Of a DNA stretch of 31,214 nucleotides, positions 11,012-20,726 are shown piece by piece. Source of the stretch: Cylindrodendrum hubeiense (Eukaryota; Ascomycota; Sordariomycetes; Hypocreales; Nectriaceae). A program made the position numbers and the translations under genes. The notes under the pieces were generated by a model. It did no database searches and had not been told where the DNA came from. It saw only the letters and a program-made list of their open reading frames with translations. Position 1 is the stretch's first letter; each line of letters begins with the position of its first letter. The stretch is taken from positions 1 through 31,214 of the forward strand of contig JAANBB010000454.1 of NCBI GenBank assembly GCA_014621425.1, read 5' to 3'.

Positions 11012-11881
11012 CTATTTGCCCTTATGGACCCAGCCCTCGACGGTCTCTCGCGCATCCGTCACTTTGTCGTCGACGTATCGTGCTCCCAACGCGGTGTGCA
11101 CCTTGGCAAAGCTGACGCCCTGCAGGAGGCTCTCGCGTACCCTGACGTGCGACTCAGCGATAACAGGGAACCGCTGCTCGTACTTCCAGGTCAGGTCGGA
11201 GATGTTGCGCATGGTGATAGGGATGACGGCCCAGCCGGCGCCGACGCCGAGGGCGAGCGGCAGGGTGGCGCGCAGGACGATGCTGCGGTTTCGGGTGATG
11301 ATGCTACCGGCCATGGCAGCGACAAGGACGTAGATGGCACCGGGCATGAGCTGCTCGCCGCTCTCTCGGGATGGGGCCAGCGAGGCGATGGTGCTGGTAA
11401 AGGACTGCTCGAGGTTGAAGGCCGAGTCCATGGTCTGGTTGACCTTGTTCTCGGCGGCCACGGCGTACTGGTACACGCACAAGCGCACCTTTCCGATCTC
11501 GACGGCTAGCCGGTCGGTGGGAGAAGGGCCCTTGGGCTGGTGCACCTCCTCGGCGGGCTGGCTGGGCTGATGGGCGGCGGGCGGAGGAGTCGCGGGTGCG
11601 GGATTTGAGGAGGGGACATCGACGTCGTCGTAGATGGGCTTGCGCTGCGAGGTGTTAGACGATAGGCGCTTCTCGTGGACCTCACCAGCAGAGGGGCAGC
11701 GTACCTTGAGGCCGTTGCTGGGACCTTCGGCGAAGACGGTAGCCGGAGTCAACGCCATGCCGCCGAGGGCAAGCGTCGCCAACGGCGCCAGGGAGCGCTG
11801 CAGAGATCAATTAGCATCAGCAAGCTCAGAAACAGCTCGAGGGAGGAAGCTTACCCGTGAAAGCAGCACTCTTGCAGCCAT
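11012..11881 (-). CDS. MICOS complex subunit of the Mic26/Mic27 (apolipoprotein O-like) family (270 aa)
   Basis: MICOS holds cristae junctions of the mitochondrial inner membrane; Mic26/Mic27 proteins stabilise the Mic10 branch. Exon 1 (11881-11855) encodes only nine residues. A 57-bp intron (11798-11854) with GTAAGC donor, TGCTAAT branch site and CTGCAG acceptor leads into exon 2 (11797-11012). The joined N-terminus is basic and hydrophobic (MAARVLLSRRSLAPLATLAL), as expected for a mitochondrial import signal. A Pro-rich linker follows (about 65-100). The conserved part starts at VEIGKVRLCVYQYAVAAENKV (about 108) and contains two likely membrane segments, about 160-178 and 185-205, the latter Gly-rich (LGVGAGWAVIP), typical of the family. 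I cannot tell Mic26 from Mic27 orthology by eye. It is divergent from OCT1, another mitochondrial gene. Confidence 0.9.
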
Positions 11882-12024
11882 TGTGCGCTCAATTGACGGG
11901 TACAAGGGGAGGGCGTCACGCGGAATCGAGGTGAACTGACGTTGCTGGATGGAATCATCACCAAAATGGGCTCCACGGACCACGGAAAAACGAAGGCGGA
12001 GAATCCCGACCCGTTCCGTTCGGC

Positions 12025-12073
12025 CACTGGACCGCTGGACCGCTGGGTCGCTGGACCGCGCTGGGTCGCTGGC
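12025..12073. repeat. Short minisatellite of about 9 bp (GCTGGACCG / GCTGGGTCG)
   Basis: About five imperfect units of GCTGGACCG or GCTGGGTCG follow one another in the shared promoter of the MICOS gene and OCT1. Its position within a compact divergent promoter makes it a possible source of expression variation. Confidence 0.75.
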
Positions 12074-12275
12074 TTCGGCAAGTGAGTGCGCTGGAAGACA
12101 GTGGCCACTAACAGCAGCGGTGGAGCTCCCCAGCGATTAGCCGGTGCCAGGCAGGGGTTCCCTATGGCCGCAAAACTCCGACTACGCAGTTACAGGCAGG
12201 GTCAAGTATCCGCAAGCTGCATCTGGACGTTGCTCATTCTGCACTCTGCATTATCCATTCTCCATTCCCCATTCC

Positions 12276-12282
12276 CCAATCA
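12276..12282 (+). promoter_or_regulatory. CCAAT box upstream of OCT1
   Basis: CCAATCA lies 111-117 bp before the chosen OCT1 start codon. It matches the core of the HAP2/3/5 (CBC) site. The motif is short and can occur by chance. Confidence 0.35.
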
Positions 12283-12392
12283 ATCACCGCCTCTTTTCCT
12301 TTCCTTGCAGCTGTCACCTGTGCAGTCCGCGTGTGTCCCCGGCTGTCATTACTCTTCGTCGCATGCCCGCGCCTGTTCCAGTGAGACAAACA

Positions 12393-14771
12393 ATGCTGAA
12401 CTCGACGGGCCGTCGTGCCTGGATCTGCACTCAGTGTGTACGACACGCGACCAAGCCTCTTCAGCGACGATGGCAGTCCGCCGCTTCCGCCGCTGCCCAG
12501 GCCAGCTCCGGGAGCTCTCCCGTTGACCACTCGGCCAGTGCCAATCATGATGACTTGATTCTGCGCGATCTCTTCGATGCCCCGTCTGGGAGGACGTTTC
12601 CCAAGTTTAGCTTGAAGAAGGGACAGGGTCTCTTCAAGAACCGATACTTGACGAGCCCTGAAGGCTTCCTTCGCTTTGCCCAGAAGAACCTCCAGCTGGC
12701 CACCAAGATCGTACAGAGGGTGATCGATGCCTCAACAGTTCAAGAATACCAGGCAATTGTGCGAGACCTCGACCGACTCAGCGACCTGCTATGCCGTGTT
12801 CTTGATCTCTCCGACTTCGTGCGCATGACGCATCCCGACGCCCGGTTTCAGGAAGCCGCCGCCGCCGCCTGGTCCATGGTCTATCAATACATGAACCAGC
12901 TCAATACCATGACCGGCCTGAGCGATCAGCTTGGAATTGCCTTGTCCAAGCCCGAGGTTACAAGGGTGTGGTCGGAGGAGGAGAAGTCGGTCGCCGAGTT
13001 GCTGAAGCTGGACTTTATGAAATCCGCCGTCAACCTCCCCAAGGCCGCACGAGATAGATTTGTCGATCTGTCGTCCCGCATCAGCGATATTGGCTCCGCG
13101 TTCGTCCAAGGGATGCGGCCTGAGAAGAGGAAAATCACACTGCCTTCTCACCGGTTCTACGGCTTATATCCCAACTTGGCGGCGTCGCTAAAGGTTCGGT
13201 CGCAAATCAGCCTCCCCACCGTTGGGTCTGAGGCAGCTGCAGCTTTGCAGAGCGTCTACGATGAAGATACTAGGAAGGAGATTTACGTTGCCCAGAGGAC
13301 CGCATCCCGGGAGACCATCACACACCTGGAAGCGATGCTCAAGCTAAGAGGCGAGCTGGCAGAGCTAGCAGGCTTCGAGAGCTACGGCCACATGGCCCTC
13401 AAGGACCGCATGATGGCCAAGTCGCCCGCATCGGTCATGGAGTTTCTCCTCGCACTGAGGAACCATAATGCGCCTACCATCCAGCGCGAACTCAATGAGT
13501 TGATCGAGAGGAAGCGAGAGCGCCTGAACGTCCCAGACACGCAGCTTCAGGCTTGGGATAGAGATTTTTACATGGAGAAGATCAGATCAGACATGAGGTC
13601 CCGACAACGGCAGGAGGATCAGCTTGCGGCATTCTTCTCCGTCGGAACCGTCATGCAGGGCCTGTCTAGGCTGTTCAGCCGACTCTACGGTATCCGTTTC
13701 GTTCCGAGGGAGACCCTCCCGGGCGAGACATGGCATCCCGACGTCAAGCGACTGGATGTCGTATCTGACGATGGTGAGCAGGTCGCGGTCCTGTACTGTG
13801 ATCTCTTTTATCGACCGCAAAAGTCTCCAAATCCAGCACACTTTACCGTGCGATGTTCGCGTGAGATTCTTCAGAGTGAGATCGACGAGGTCGCCGCCGA
13901 TCAGACCAGCGATATGCCAAGCTTCGAGTCGGCCGAGCTGGCTGCCAACGACGGCATGGAGATATCGACCCGCAACGGAAAGCTGAAGCAGCTCCCTACG
14001 ATTGCTCTCGTCTGCGACTTCCCCAAGAGTGACAACTCAAAGGAGCCGGCCTTCCTGTCGTTCTACTCTGTCGAGACCCTCTTCCACGAGATGGGCCACG
14101 CCATTCACTCCATCCTTGCTCGAACGAACTTCCAGAATGTCTCGGGCACCCGGTGCGCCACTGACTTTGCCGAGCTGCCTTCGACGCTCATGGAACACTT
14201 TGCTGCCGATCCCACCGTCCTTTCCCTCTTCGCCCGCCACTGGAAGTCGGACCGCGCTCTTCCTTTCGACCTCGTCGCTGAGCGTATCCGCCTGTCAAAG
14301 CGCTTTGAGGGCATCGACACCGAACACCAGATCCTCCTTGCTATGGTCGATCAGGCATATCACGCACCGACCGTTACCAACTCTGGCTTCGACTCCACCG
14401 ATATCTTCCACGATATCCAATCTCGTTTCGCACATGGACCCAAGGACCCCGCGGGTACCTGTTGGCAGGGCTTCTTTGGTCACTTGCACAGCTACGGCAG
14501 CACATACTACAGCTACCTCTTCGACCGCGTACTTGCTGAGCGAGTCTGGCGCGTTGTCTTCAAGGCTGGTGAGGACGGCGCTGCCATTAGCCGCGAGAAT
14601 GGAGAGCGCCTAAAGGAGAACCTCCTCAAGTGGGGTGGCGGTCGGGACCCCTGGACGTGCCTTTCGGATACACTCCAAGATGATAGGCTCGCACCTGGTG
14701 ATGAGAAGTCCATGGCATTAGTAGGCAGCTGGGGTATCAAAGATGACCTGCACTACACCAAAAAACTGTAG
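12393..14771 (+). CDS. OCT1: Mitochondrial intermediate peptidase Oct1 (792 aa)
   Basis: A zinc metallopeptidase (family M3) of the mitochondrial matrix that removes an N-terminal octapeptide from imported precursors already cut by the general processing peptidase. The gene is a single exon. The zinc site is clear: FHEMGHAIH with HEXXH at His565-His569, and Glu594 in TDFAELPS, 29 residues after the first His, the spacing expected for M3. The C-terminal HSYGSTYYSYLFDR motif (about residue 703) lines the active site in this family. The N-terminus (MLNSTGRRAWICTQC, then RHATKPLQRRWQSA) is basic and lacks acidic residues, fitting a matrix import signal. I chose the ATG at 12393, which has A at -3; an in-frame ATG at 12363 would add ten residues, and the frame is open to 12144 in the leader. 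Length matches the usual 770-800 residues. Confidence 0.96.
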   Translation: MLNSTGRRAWICTQCVRHATKPLQRRWQSAASAAAQASSGSSPVDHSASANHDDLILRDLFDAPSGRTFPKFSLKKGQGLFKNRYLTSPEGFLRFAQKNLQLATKIVQRVIDASTVQEYQAIVRDLDRLSDLLCRVLDLSDFVRMTHPDARFQEAAAAAWSMVYQYMNQLNTMTGLSDQLGIALSKPEVTRVWSEEEKSVAELLKLDFMKSAVNLPKAARDRFVDLSSRISDIGSAFVQGMRPEKRKITLPSHRFYGLYPNLAASLKVRSQISLPTVGSEAAAALQSVYDEDTRKEIYVAQRTASRETITHLEAMLKLRGELAELAGFESYGHMALKDRMMAKSPASVMEFLLALRNHNAPTIQRELNELIERKRERLNVPDTQLQAWDRDFYMEKIRSDMRSRQRQEDQLAAFFSVGTVMQGLSRLFSRLYGIRFVPRETLPGETWHPDVKRLDVVSDDGEQVAVLYCDLFYRPQKSPNPAHFTVRCSREILQSEIDEVAADQTSDMPSFESAELAANDGMEISTRNGKLKQLPTIALVCDFPKSDNSKEPAFLSFYSVETLFHEMGHAIHSILARTNFQNVSGTRCATDFAELPSTLMEHFAADPTVLSLFARHWKSDRALPFDLVAERIRLSKRFEGIDTEHQILLAMVDQAYHAPTVTNSGFDSTDIFHDIQSRFAHGPKDPAGTCWQGFFGHLHSYGSTYYSYLFDRVLAERVWRVVFKAGEDGAAISRENGERLKENLLKWGGGRDPWTCLSDTLQDDRLAPGDEKSMALVGSWGIKDDLHYTKKL

Positions 14772-15376
14772 ATATATAGGCCTACGCCATTGGTAAACAA
14801 TAAATGTCAAACAATATTCAAGAAACCTTGAGGCAATGCTTTTAAAAATGATGTGAGAAACTTGCGTCTCTTTCTTATCTGGTGATGCATATTTTTATAG
14901 AGACTATCCTCAATGCATTATCTGTCAACACATTACCGTCGAGACACCGCTGCGCTCAACAACTCGAGACGCCTCTAGCGCCCAAGGTCCGGGGGAAAGA
15001 GAAAGCAAGAAACAAGAAGATCAAATCCCCCGAACAGCAATGGTTCCCGCAAACATATGCAAGATGCTCCCGATGATGCGGTTGAAAAAATAGCGACGTG
15101 AGACCTTCGCAGAATAGTAATGGAGACGCTAAAGTGACGACTAAGGAAAAGCCATGAGCTGTAGCAGAAGAGACGAGAAAAAGAGAACCAACTGAAGACG
15201 ATGCTATAGCTCGGCAGAGAATTCATAAATCTTTACTCAAGAGGTATTGTACATAGGGAGTAATCGCCCCCAAGGAGGTGAATCGAGGACAAGTAAATGG
15301 CGAATAGTAGATGTGCTGTGATAGCGGTTCATAATCATAGAGAGATAAAAAAGAATAGGCATGAATTGATAGCAGG
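14772..15376. other. Convergent 3' intergenic region
   Basis: This stretch lies between the stop codons of OCT1 and the 703-residue gene. It is AT-richer than the genes and presumably carries both 3' untranslated regions. An AATAAA hexamer lies 28 bp beyond the OCT1 stop. Nothing else is supported. Confidence 0.6.
14799..14804 (+). terminator. Likely polyadenylation signal of OCT1
   Basis: A perfect AATAAA hexamer begins 28 bp after the OCT1 stop codon, in AT-rich DNA. Position and sequence suit a polyadenylation signal, although fungal signals are loose. Confidence 0.5.
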
Positions 15377-17488
15377 TCAAATGGCGTGTGGCGGAAGCTG
15401 CGGGACCGGGGCCTTCTTCGCTTGGGTGAGTTGCGACAGTGAGAGTGTCCTCGCTGACTTCTTCTGGGCCTGATCCTCCTCTTCTAAATCCTCCCCAAAG
15501 GCACCGAAGCCGTAGCCTTCCTCACGGGGAGTTTCGTATGTCTCTGAGTACTCGCTCTCGTCGCCATGACCGGTGCCAATGCCCGAGTCCTCGGGATCAA
15601 TAGACCGCGCCTGCGTGTCTATCGTCATTGTCATTTCGGTTTCGTTCTCGTCATCGTCATGGTCAAACGCAGACCTGTCTCCAAACGACTTGGCCGTTGG
15701 AGGTGGATCATATCGAGTGTCTCTTCGCGAGTTAGATGACTTGGCCAAGACACTGACTTGGTAACCAAGATTTTTAACCTGCGACTCGAGAGCTTCCCGA
15801 GCAGAGCGCTCTGTGTGAACCAGAGCCAATAGGGTAGTGTAGTGATCCATGGTGAACGGCCCTGATGAATCCTTGGTAAGCGAAGGGAGGCTGCTTACTC
15901 CACGAATCGTTACTGTAGACGTAGGTCGATCTGAAGTTTCGAGGGCTGGTAGAGTATTTGAGTCGCGAAATGTGCCGCGGGCAGCCGTTTCATCGAACGA
16001 TACATCTGAGGCGCTTCGCTTATGCCTTCCTGACCGAACGGAGTCTCCCATGCCATTTGTTCCAGCTTGACCCGCTGGTGAGGTCAGAGGCCTAGTTATC
16101 CTGTATTCGAAGGGCGTCTCGTCGACGGGGATAGGAGGAGCGAGTCGATATAGGGGGTCAATCTGGGATTGAAGATCCGGGACATTGTGACAAACTTGGT
16201 TGAGAACCTGCTCTAGCCGATATACCCGAGCCTCCAGATTGCAAACCCGGGTTTCTAGGTTTGCAGCGTATGTGATTTTCATTCCCCCAATCTCGTTCAT
16301 GGTAGGCAGGGTGTCGAAGCGGAAAGGCTCCGGGGGTGGCTTCAGCGGGTCCTTGTCGGTGGTATCGGCGGATTCAACGCCCACCGTAGCGATGTCCTCC
16401 CCTTCCGGGGCATTGGAGGACACAGGAGACATAAAGGCTGGATCATAGCTCTCTCTCCAGTAACGGATCTCATCGCTGCGCCGTCGGGTTTTACCCTGGT
16501 CCTCGTCAACCTCTGGTAATCCCGAAAGGCTTCGTGATCGACGCCGAGAGCCCGTGAAGTCGCTTGTGATTGCACGTCCAATCTCTGCAGGATCGTCTTC
16601 GTGTTGAGCCACTCTGCTGTCCCGACCTTGGCTGCTTGCAGGTCGCGGCGAGAGACCAGTGAGATCGGTTTCTTTAGACCTGCGTGGGCCTGTCTGTCTT
16701 GGAGACAAACCGAAGTCGGCACTGAGCGAGTTGCGCGCACTCTCAATGGCACGGACATCTTCAGGGCGGATGGAATGGGATCGTAGTGCTCGGTCAAACT
16801 CGGTGATAGGGAGTGAGGCAGAACGCTTGGATTCAGCACCAGGGAATGGGCGGTTCCGAGCCCTTGAATCCAGTCTATCCACGGGTCTCGGATCAGCCTG
16901 ATGCGGAGCCTTACCCGTTAGACTGCGGTGATGGTTTGGTCGGGCGGTCGGTGCCGTGCTAATGTCTGAGTCTGTGTTGTTAGGGCTATCATTTGTATTG
17001 TTCTTCCGCTTGCGGCCCAGAAGCTTCCCAAGAGCACCGCGGAGCTTCGATTGTTTTCGGTGAGGACGGTCTTTATCTTTTAACTGAACCGCATCTGCAC
17101 TGACAATCGAGCGCCTAACCAGATGGGATGTATTCGCCCTCCGGACAACGGGCGGAGGTCGTGATGCCGTGACGGGCGAGGAAACGGGTTGCGAAGTACT
17201 CAGATCGATACTGTTGGGGTGTATAACATCATTGAGTGGGTTTGGGGCGGCAGGAGGAGCTGCGTGTTGCTGATCGCGACCTGACCAGGCAGGCTCAGGC
17301 TGCGTCTCCTTGAACTCGGCGCGGACAGGCGTCGCGATATTCGAGCCAGGGTTACGTATGGGAAACTCGTCGTCCATGGAACTCGAGATCGGGACGGGAC
17401 CAGAAATTCGGCCACGGATCGGGTGCGGGCCAGTCCGGGGCCGGGCACTACCGCCCGCGCTGGGGGGTGACTTCCACGGCTTCTTCAT
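15377..17488 (-). CDS. Fungal protein of unknown function with disordered regions and two short coiled coils (703 aa)
   Basis: I do not recognise this protein. It is a single long open frame starting at MKKPWKSPP (17488) after a CT-rich leader. Most of it is Ser/Pro/Arg-rich and looks disordered. A basic patch at about 143-163 (HRKQSKLRGALGKLLGRKRK) could be a nuclear localisation signal or an amphipathic membrane-binding helix. Ser-rich RRRSRSLSG and KRSASDVS segments (about 315-322 and 491-498) look like sites for basophilic kinases. Two heptad-like stretches, about 408-440 (LETRVCNLEARVYRLEQVL) and 548-586, suggest coiled coils; between them lies PPIPVDETPFEYRI, the most ordered-looking part. 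The C-terminus is acidic and then basic (ALSLSQ-like repeats absent; ends KKAPVPQLPPHAI). There are no catalytic motifs, signal peptide or membrane segments. A scaffold or cytoskeletal/signalling adaptor is possible but not shown. Confidence 0.85.
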   Translation of the reverse strand: MKKPWKSPPSAGGSARPRTGPHPIRGRISGPVPISSSMDDEFPIRNPGSNIATPVRAEFKETQPEPAWSGRDQQHAAPPAAPNPLNDVIHPNSIDLSTSQPVSSPVTASRPPPVVRRANTSHLVRRSIVSADAVQLKDKDRPHRKQSKLRGALGKLLGRKRKNNTNDSPNNTDSDISTAPTARPNHHRSLTGKAPHQADPRPVDRLDSRARNRPFPGAESKRSASLPITEFDRALRSHSIRPEDVRAIESARNSLSADFGLSPRQTGPRRSKETDLTGLSPRPASSQGRDSRVAQHEDDPAEIGRAITSDFTGSRRRSRSLSGLPEVDEDQGKTRRRSDEIRYWRESYDPAFMSPVSSNAPEGEDIATVGVESADTTDKDPLKPPPEPFRFDTLPTMNEIGGMKITYAANLETRVCNLEARVYRLEQVLNQVCHNVPDLQSQIDPLYRLAPPIPVDETPFEYRITRPLTSPAGQAGTNGMGDSVRSGRHKRSASDVSFDETAARGTFRDSNTLPALETSDRPTSTVTIRGVSSLPSLTKDSSGPFTMDHYTTLLALVHTERSAREALESQVKNLGYQVSVLAKSSNSRRDTRYDPPPTAKSFGDRSAFDHDDDENETEMTMTIDTQARSIDPEDSGIGTGHGDESEYSETYETPREEGYGFGAFGEDLEEEDQAQKKSARTLSLSQLTQAKKAPVPQLPPHAI

Positions 17489-17993
17489 CGAGAGAAACCA
17501 GGCCGGAAGTTAAGGGGAATCAATTGGCGGTTGAGCGGCGATGAGGCAGCTCCAGCGAGTGAAGGAGAAGAGAAGAGGTGGGGGAGAGGTGGAGGATATG
17601 GAGGACGGCAGCAGGCCTTAACACATGTCGAGAGGAAGGAATGACCAAAGGGGAAGCTCTCTATACGTGCGCTCATCTACACCGGGCAGCCAGGCCTATC
17701 ATTGTGCATATGACGAGCAAAGCTACAAGTCGACAGGACTTGGGAGCGTCGCCTACCAAGGAGGGACGAGGACGGGGATGGAGACGGACGGCAGGACGAA
17801 GCTTGGGACAAGGAAACGAGTGTGGGGGAAGAGGGAGAGGGCAGGTTTATGGCATTGCGATAGGCTCGCCCTTGCCGTGCAGAGAGCATAAAGGGACAAT
17901 GAGAAATAAGACAAGACAGGAAGAGGAGGCTTGAAACAAGGACGGGCTTGGAGCGGTCCGAGTGGGTGGTGGGAGGTGGGTGGTCGGGACCTA

Positions 17994-18542
17994 TTAATGC
18001 CCGGTCAGCAGGGTGTACATGATACGTACGGTTGGCGAACCTGCGCTTGCAGGACCAGGCTGTGGGAGGGCATGTTCAATGCCACGTCGGATGACAAGGG
18101 ACGACAAGGGGACGACAAAAGGGGGCATGGACGGCGACCAGGGGCAGGCAGGAAGGCGGGGAGCAACCAGCAGCCAGAAGCAGCTCGGGTTACTTTGCAT
18201 CGCAGCACCAGCAGAGCACCAGCGGTGAACCGGGTATCGACCCTCAACGGCCGAGGGCAGCCAGTTCACGGCGCAGACGGTCGTGGGGCGGCGTGTGGAG
18301 CAGCGTTCCAGGGCCTCGAGGCGTCGGGCCTCGAGGCTCACTACGGTGATGGCCTCGATAACAGGTCGGCCTTGCACGGAACTAGGGACGGTTTGCCATG
18401 TGTCGAGGTGGGCTTGGGCCCAGTCGTCCAGGACGGGAGACCATCGGAGTTGGGACACGACCAGGGTCGCTCGAATCCACAGCGTTTGGCTACTTGGGCG
18501 GGCCGATGGCGTGTCGTCTCGTCGACAGAAGAGGCAAGGCAT
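17994..18542 (-). CDS. Doubtful open frame of 182 codons, opposite a 309-codon frame
   Basis: The minus-strand frame has a run of C-ending codons around 18250-18460 (VSQLRWSPVLDDW to SLEARRLEALER), which is what real genes of this window show. It lacks a convincing upstream leader or any known domain, and the second half is Pro/Cys-rich. The plus strand is open over 17931-18860 for 309 codons in the same place. At most one can be real, and both may be chance openings in GC-rich DNA. A 15-bp repeat (18311-18337) encodes the LEARRLEALER duplication. Confidence 0.15.
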   Translation of the reverse strand: MPCLFCRRDDTPSARPSSQTLWIRATLVVSQLRWSPVLDDWAQAHLDTWQTVPSSVQGRPVIEAITVVSLEARRLEALERCSTRRPTTVCAVNWLPSAVEGRYPVHRWCSAGAAMQSNPSCFWLLVAPRLPACPWSPSMPPFVVPLSSLVIRRGIEHALPQPGPASAGSPTVRIMYTLLTGH

Positions 18543-20029
18543 TTGGCAGACGCCGCAGTTGATTCAATAGCCCTGACCACATCCGTCCACAAAGCTTCGG
18601 GCCAGGGTCTGCGCGAGATCGTGGAGCTTGGAACTTCGTCTCTACCGCAGCGGCGGCCGGCTGGCAGGGATACGACCCGGGGGGGCGCCCACAGCCTACG
18701 GGCCTTAACGCGCCAGGGCGCGGTGGTCCGTTATTCCGTTATCCAGTCTCCCTCGTGGGCTCGCGACTTGGTGCAGGGTGCAGCCGAACTGGGGCTTCTC
18801 GATGGCTTCGCGAGCCCGCTATGTCTAGAGAGGAGATGGCGCGAGGTTTTGGAAGAGTGACGGTTTCCGGTGCGGCGAAGAAGCAACAGGGCTCCCTGCT
18901 CCTGCCTCCCTGCTCCCCGATACCAAATCACGGCACTCTGGGCTCGCGCAAGTTGGTGGTGGCTGCGTTTTGGGAGTTAGGGAGTCTTGCTTTCCGGTGA
19001 GTACGGCAAGGGCGCGGCCGGAGCACGGCAGCGGCACCACATCGTGTCGCACCTGCCTGCTCGATGTCTGGTCTCTGTCTGGACTGTCTGAACTGTCTCA
19101 TTGCACCTCGCGTGTTGCCGCGCCACGTGAGTGATTGCATAGGTAGGTACGTAGGTAGGCAAGGCATGTCTGAATCATTCATCAGGTCTCACCTTGCTCG
19201 GGGCAGGCGCCAAGTGAGATGCACCTGCCTTAGCTTCCAACTCGCCTGCCTGTCCCGTCAGAGATCCGATCCAGATTCCGACCTAGGTAGGCACTCCGAA
19301 GTCCGCAAACGGCTGCTGCCTCAGCCCAGCCAAGGTGCTACGAGTCCGTGATGAGACATTGGACTCGGCCGACAACGTCCCAACTGACAACTTATTAAGC
19401 TAGCTCCAAGCTGCATCCCGATTCCATTGTTAGCAACATGTCCTCCAAGCCGCGAGGCCCCCAACCCTCCAGCCTCCAGACTCCAACCGACTGTCTCCAT
19501 CATCTGCATCAACTCCGTACTGCAACCACATGCGACAGCATTCCAAGTCTAGCCTCGCCAAGCCCTGTCCATCGCTGGCTCCAGGCCCTCGAAAATCCCG
19601 ACTGGACCTCCTCAACTGACTTGCATCGCGTCAGTGGCGCCGCAAAAAGCAACCAACACAACAACTCCGCTTCGTGTGCGGGCTCAGCCAGCAGACTCCC
19701 TGGTTCTCCCCCATGATTCGATGGGTCGCAGGACACTGCAGAACGCGTTTACTCCTTCATCTTGGGCAACTACCGAGTTCCCATTTTTTATTTTTTATTT
19801 TTTTGAGATTTATCACTCCAGATCCAATCCCTGCCTGTAGGCTCCGTGCATCAACTCGTTGGGCTCTGCATCAAGCAAATGCAGTTACTCTGTGACAGAT
19901 CACTGCCAAGTGCATTGCATCTCTCTTGCCAATTGGCCTCAATAGAGATCGTCGACGCTGCCAACTCAGCCAAAAATTAGAGACAGCCTAATATACGTCG
20001 TATGGAGGCCCTCATTAGTTAGTGTTGGC

Positions 20030-20064
20030 GGCGTGTGTAGGATTTAGACCAAATCCTCTACGCC
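20030..20064. repeat. Inverted repeat with 5-base loop
   Basis: The arms GGCGTGTGTAGGATTT and AAATCCTCTACGCC pair almost completely around the loop AGACC. It would form a stable hairpin as DNA or RNA. It lies in gene-free DNA about 1.2 kb beyond the helicase 3' end. Too short to be called a transposon; it might be a terminator-like or regulatory RNA structure or a remnant of an inverted-repeat element. Confidence 0.6.
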
Positions 20065-20726
20065 ACTGGCTAGGATATCAACGTCTCTCCACAACGCACG
20101 CACTGACACCAACCTCCTCAGCTTGGACTCGCCTGTGCGTGGTTTGATTTCCTGCAGCATCAACGAGGTCTTCCGATCCACGGCCTCGTCCGCGGTAGAT
20201 ATAAGTGGCTAATTGTCCTAAGCGCTATGCTGTGCAGACGGGACAGTAAGCTGCTTAGTTCCAGTGACTCGTCAAAGGCATGCCACGTACCTAACTCTAG
20301 GTCAGGGGTCCCTGAAACCGACACAACGGCGTCGTCCAGTCCTGCAAAGATGACGGCACCACCGGTGGCCAACGTACCGAGCAGAAAATATCAAATTGGC
20401 CAGGATTCTCGGTGAGTCAATTCTTCGTTGCTTTGATGTCTTTTTCTCTCGCGCGTGCCTGATAAAGCCGAGGTGGCTGGGACGCATGCATCCGCGCTTC
20501 ATCCAGTCCATGCTTGGCACCATCACTGGACCGCTCGTACATAAAGAAGCTTACGACTGATGCATTGATCCTCCGACTTTGCCAGTTTGGGAGTGAGGAT
20601 CCAATATGTCTCAACGCCTTCATGTCTTTCATGCATGGCAGAGCCGCTGGAAGGCCTCGGACGACGAATTCGGATTGGTCCCCATCTCAGTGTCTCACTC
20701 CAGTCTTATGACTACAGTATGTCGTC

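Larger units (their letters stand above)
11882..12392. promoter_or_regulatory. Divergent promoter region between the MICOS gene and OCT1
   Basis: This 511-bp region carries the 5' ends of two mitochondrial-protein genes transcribed away from each other. It contains a tandem GCTGGACCG-type minisatellite (12025-12073), a stretch of ATTC-containing repeats (about 12235-12275) and a CCAATCA box at 12276-12282. CCAAT boxes are bound by the HAP/CBC complex, which controls many respiratory genes in fungi; a role here is inferred. Confidence 0.5.

Noticed and set aside
12144..12392. Longer OCT1 start that would add up to 83 residues
   Set aside because: The extension contains the CCAAT and repeat-bearing promoter DNA and does not look like an import signal; the ATG at 12393 gives the usual family length.
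14002..14613. 203-codon plus-strand frame inside OCT1
   Set aside because: Alternative-frame shadow over the zinc-binding region of OCT1.
19438..19716. 92-codon plus-strand frame starting MSSKPRGPQPSS
   Set aside because: It has an acceptable start context but is Ser/Pro/His-rich, without homology or introns; support is too weak.
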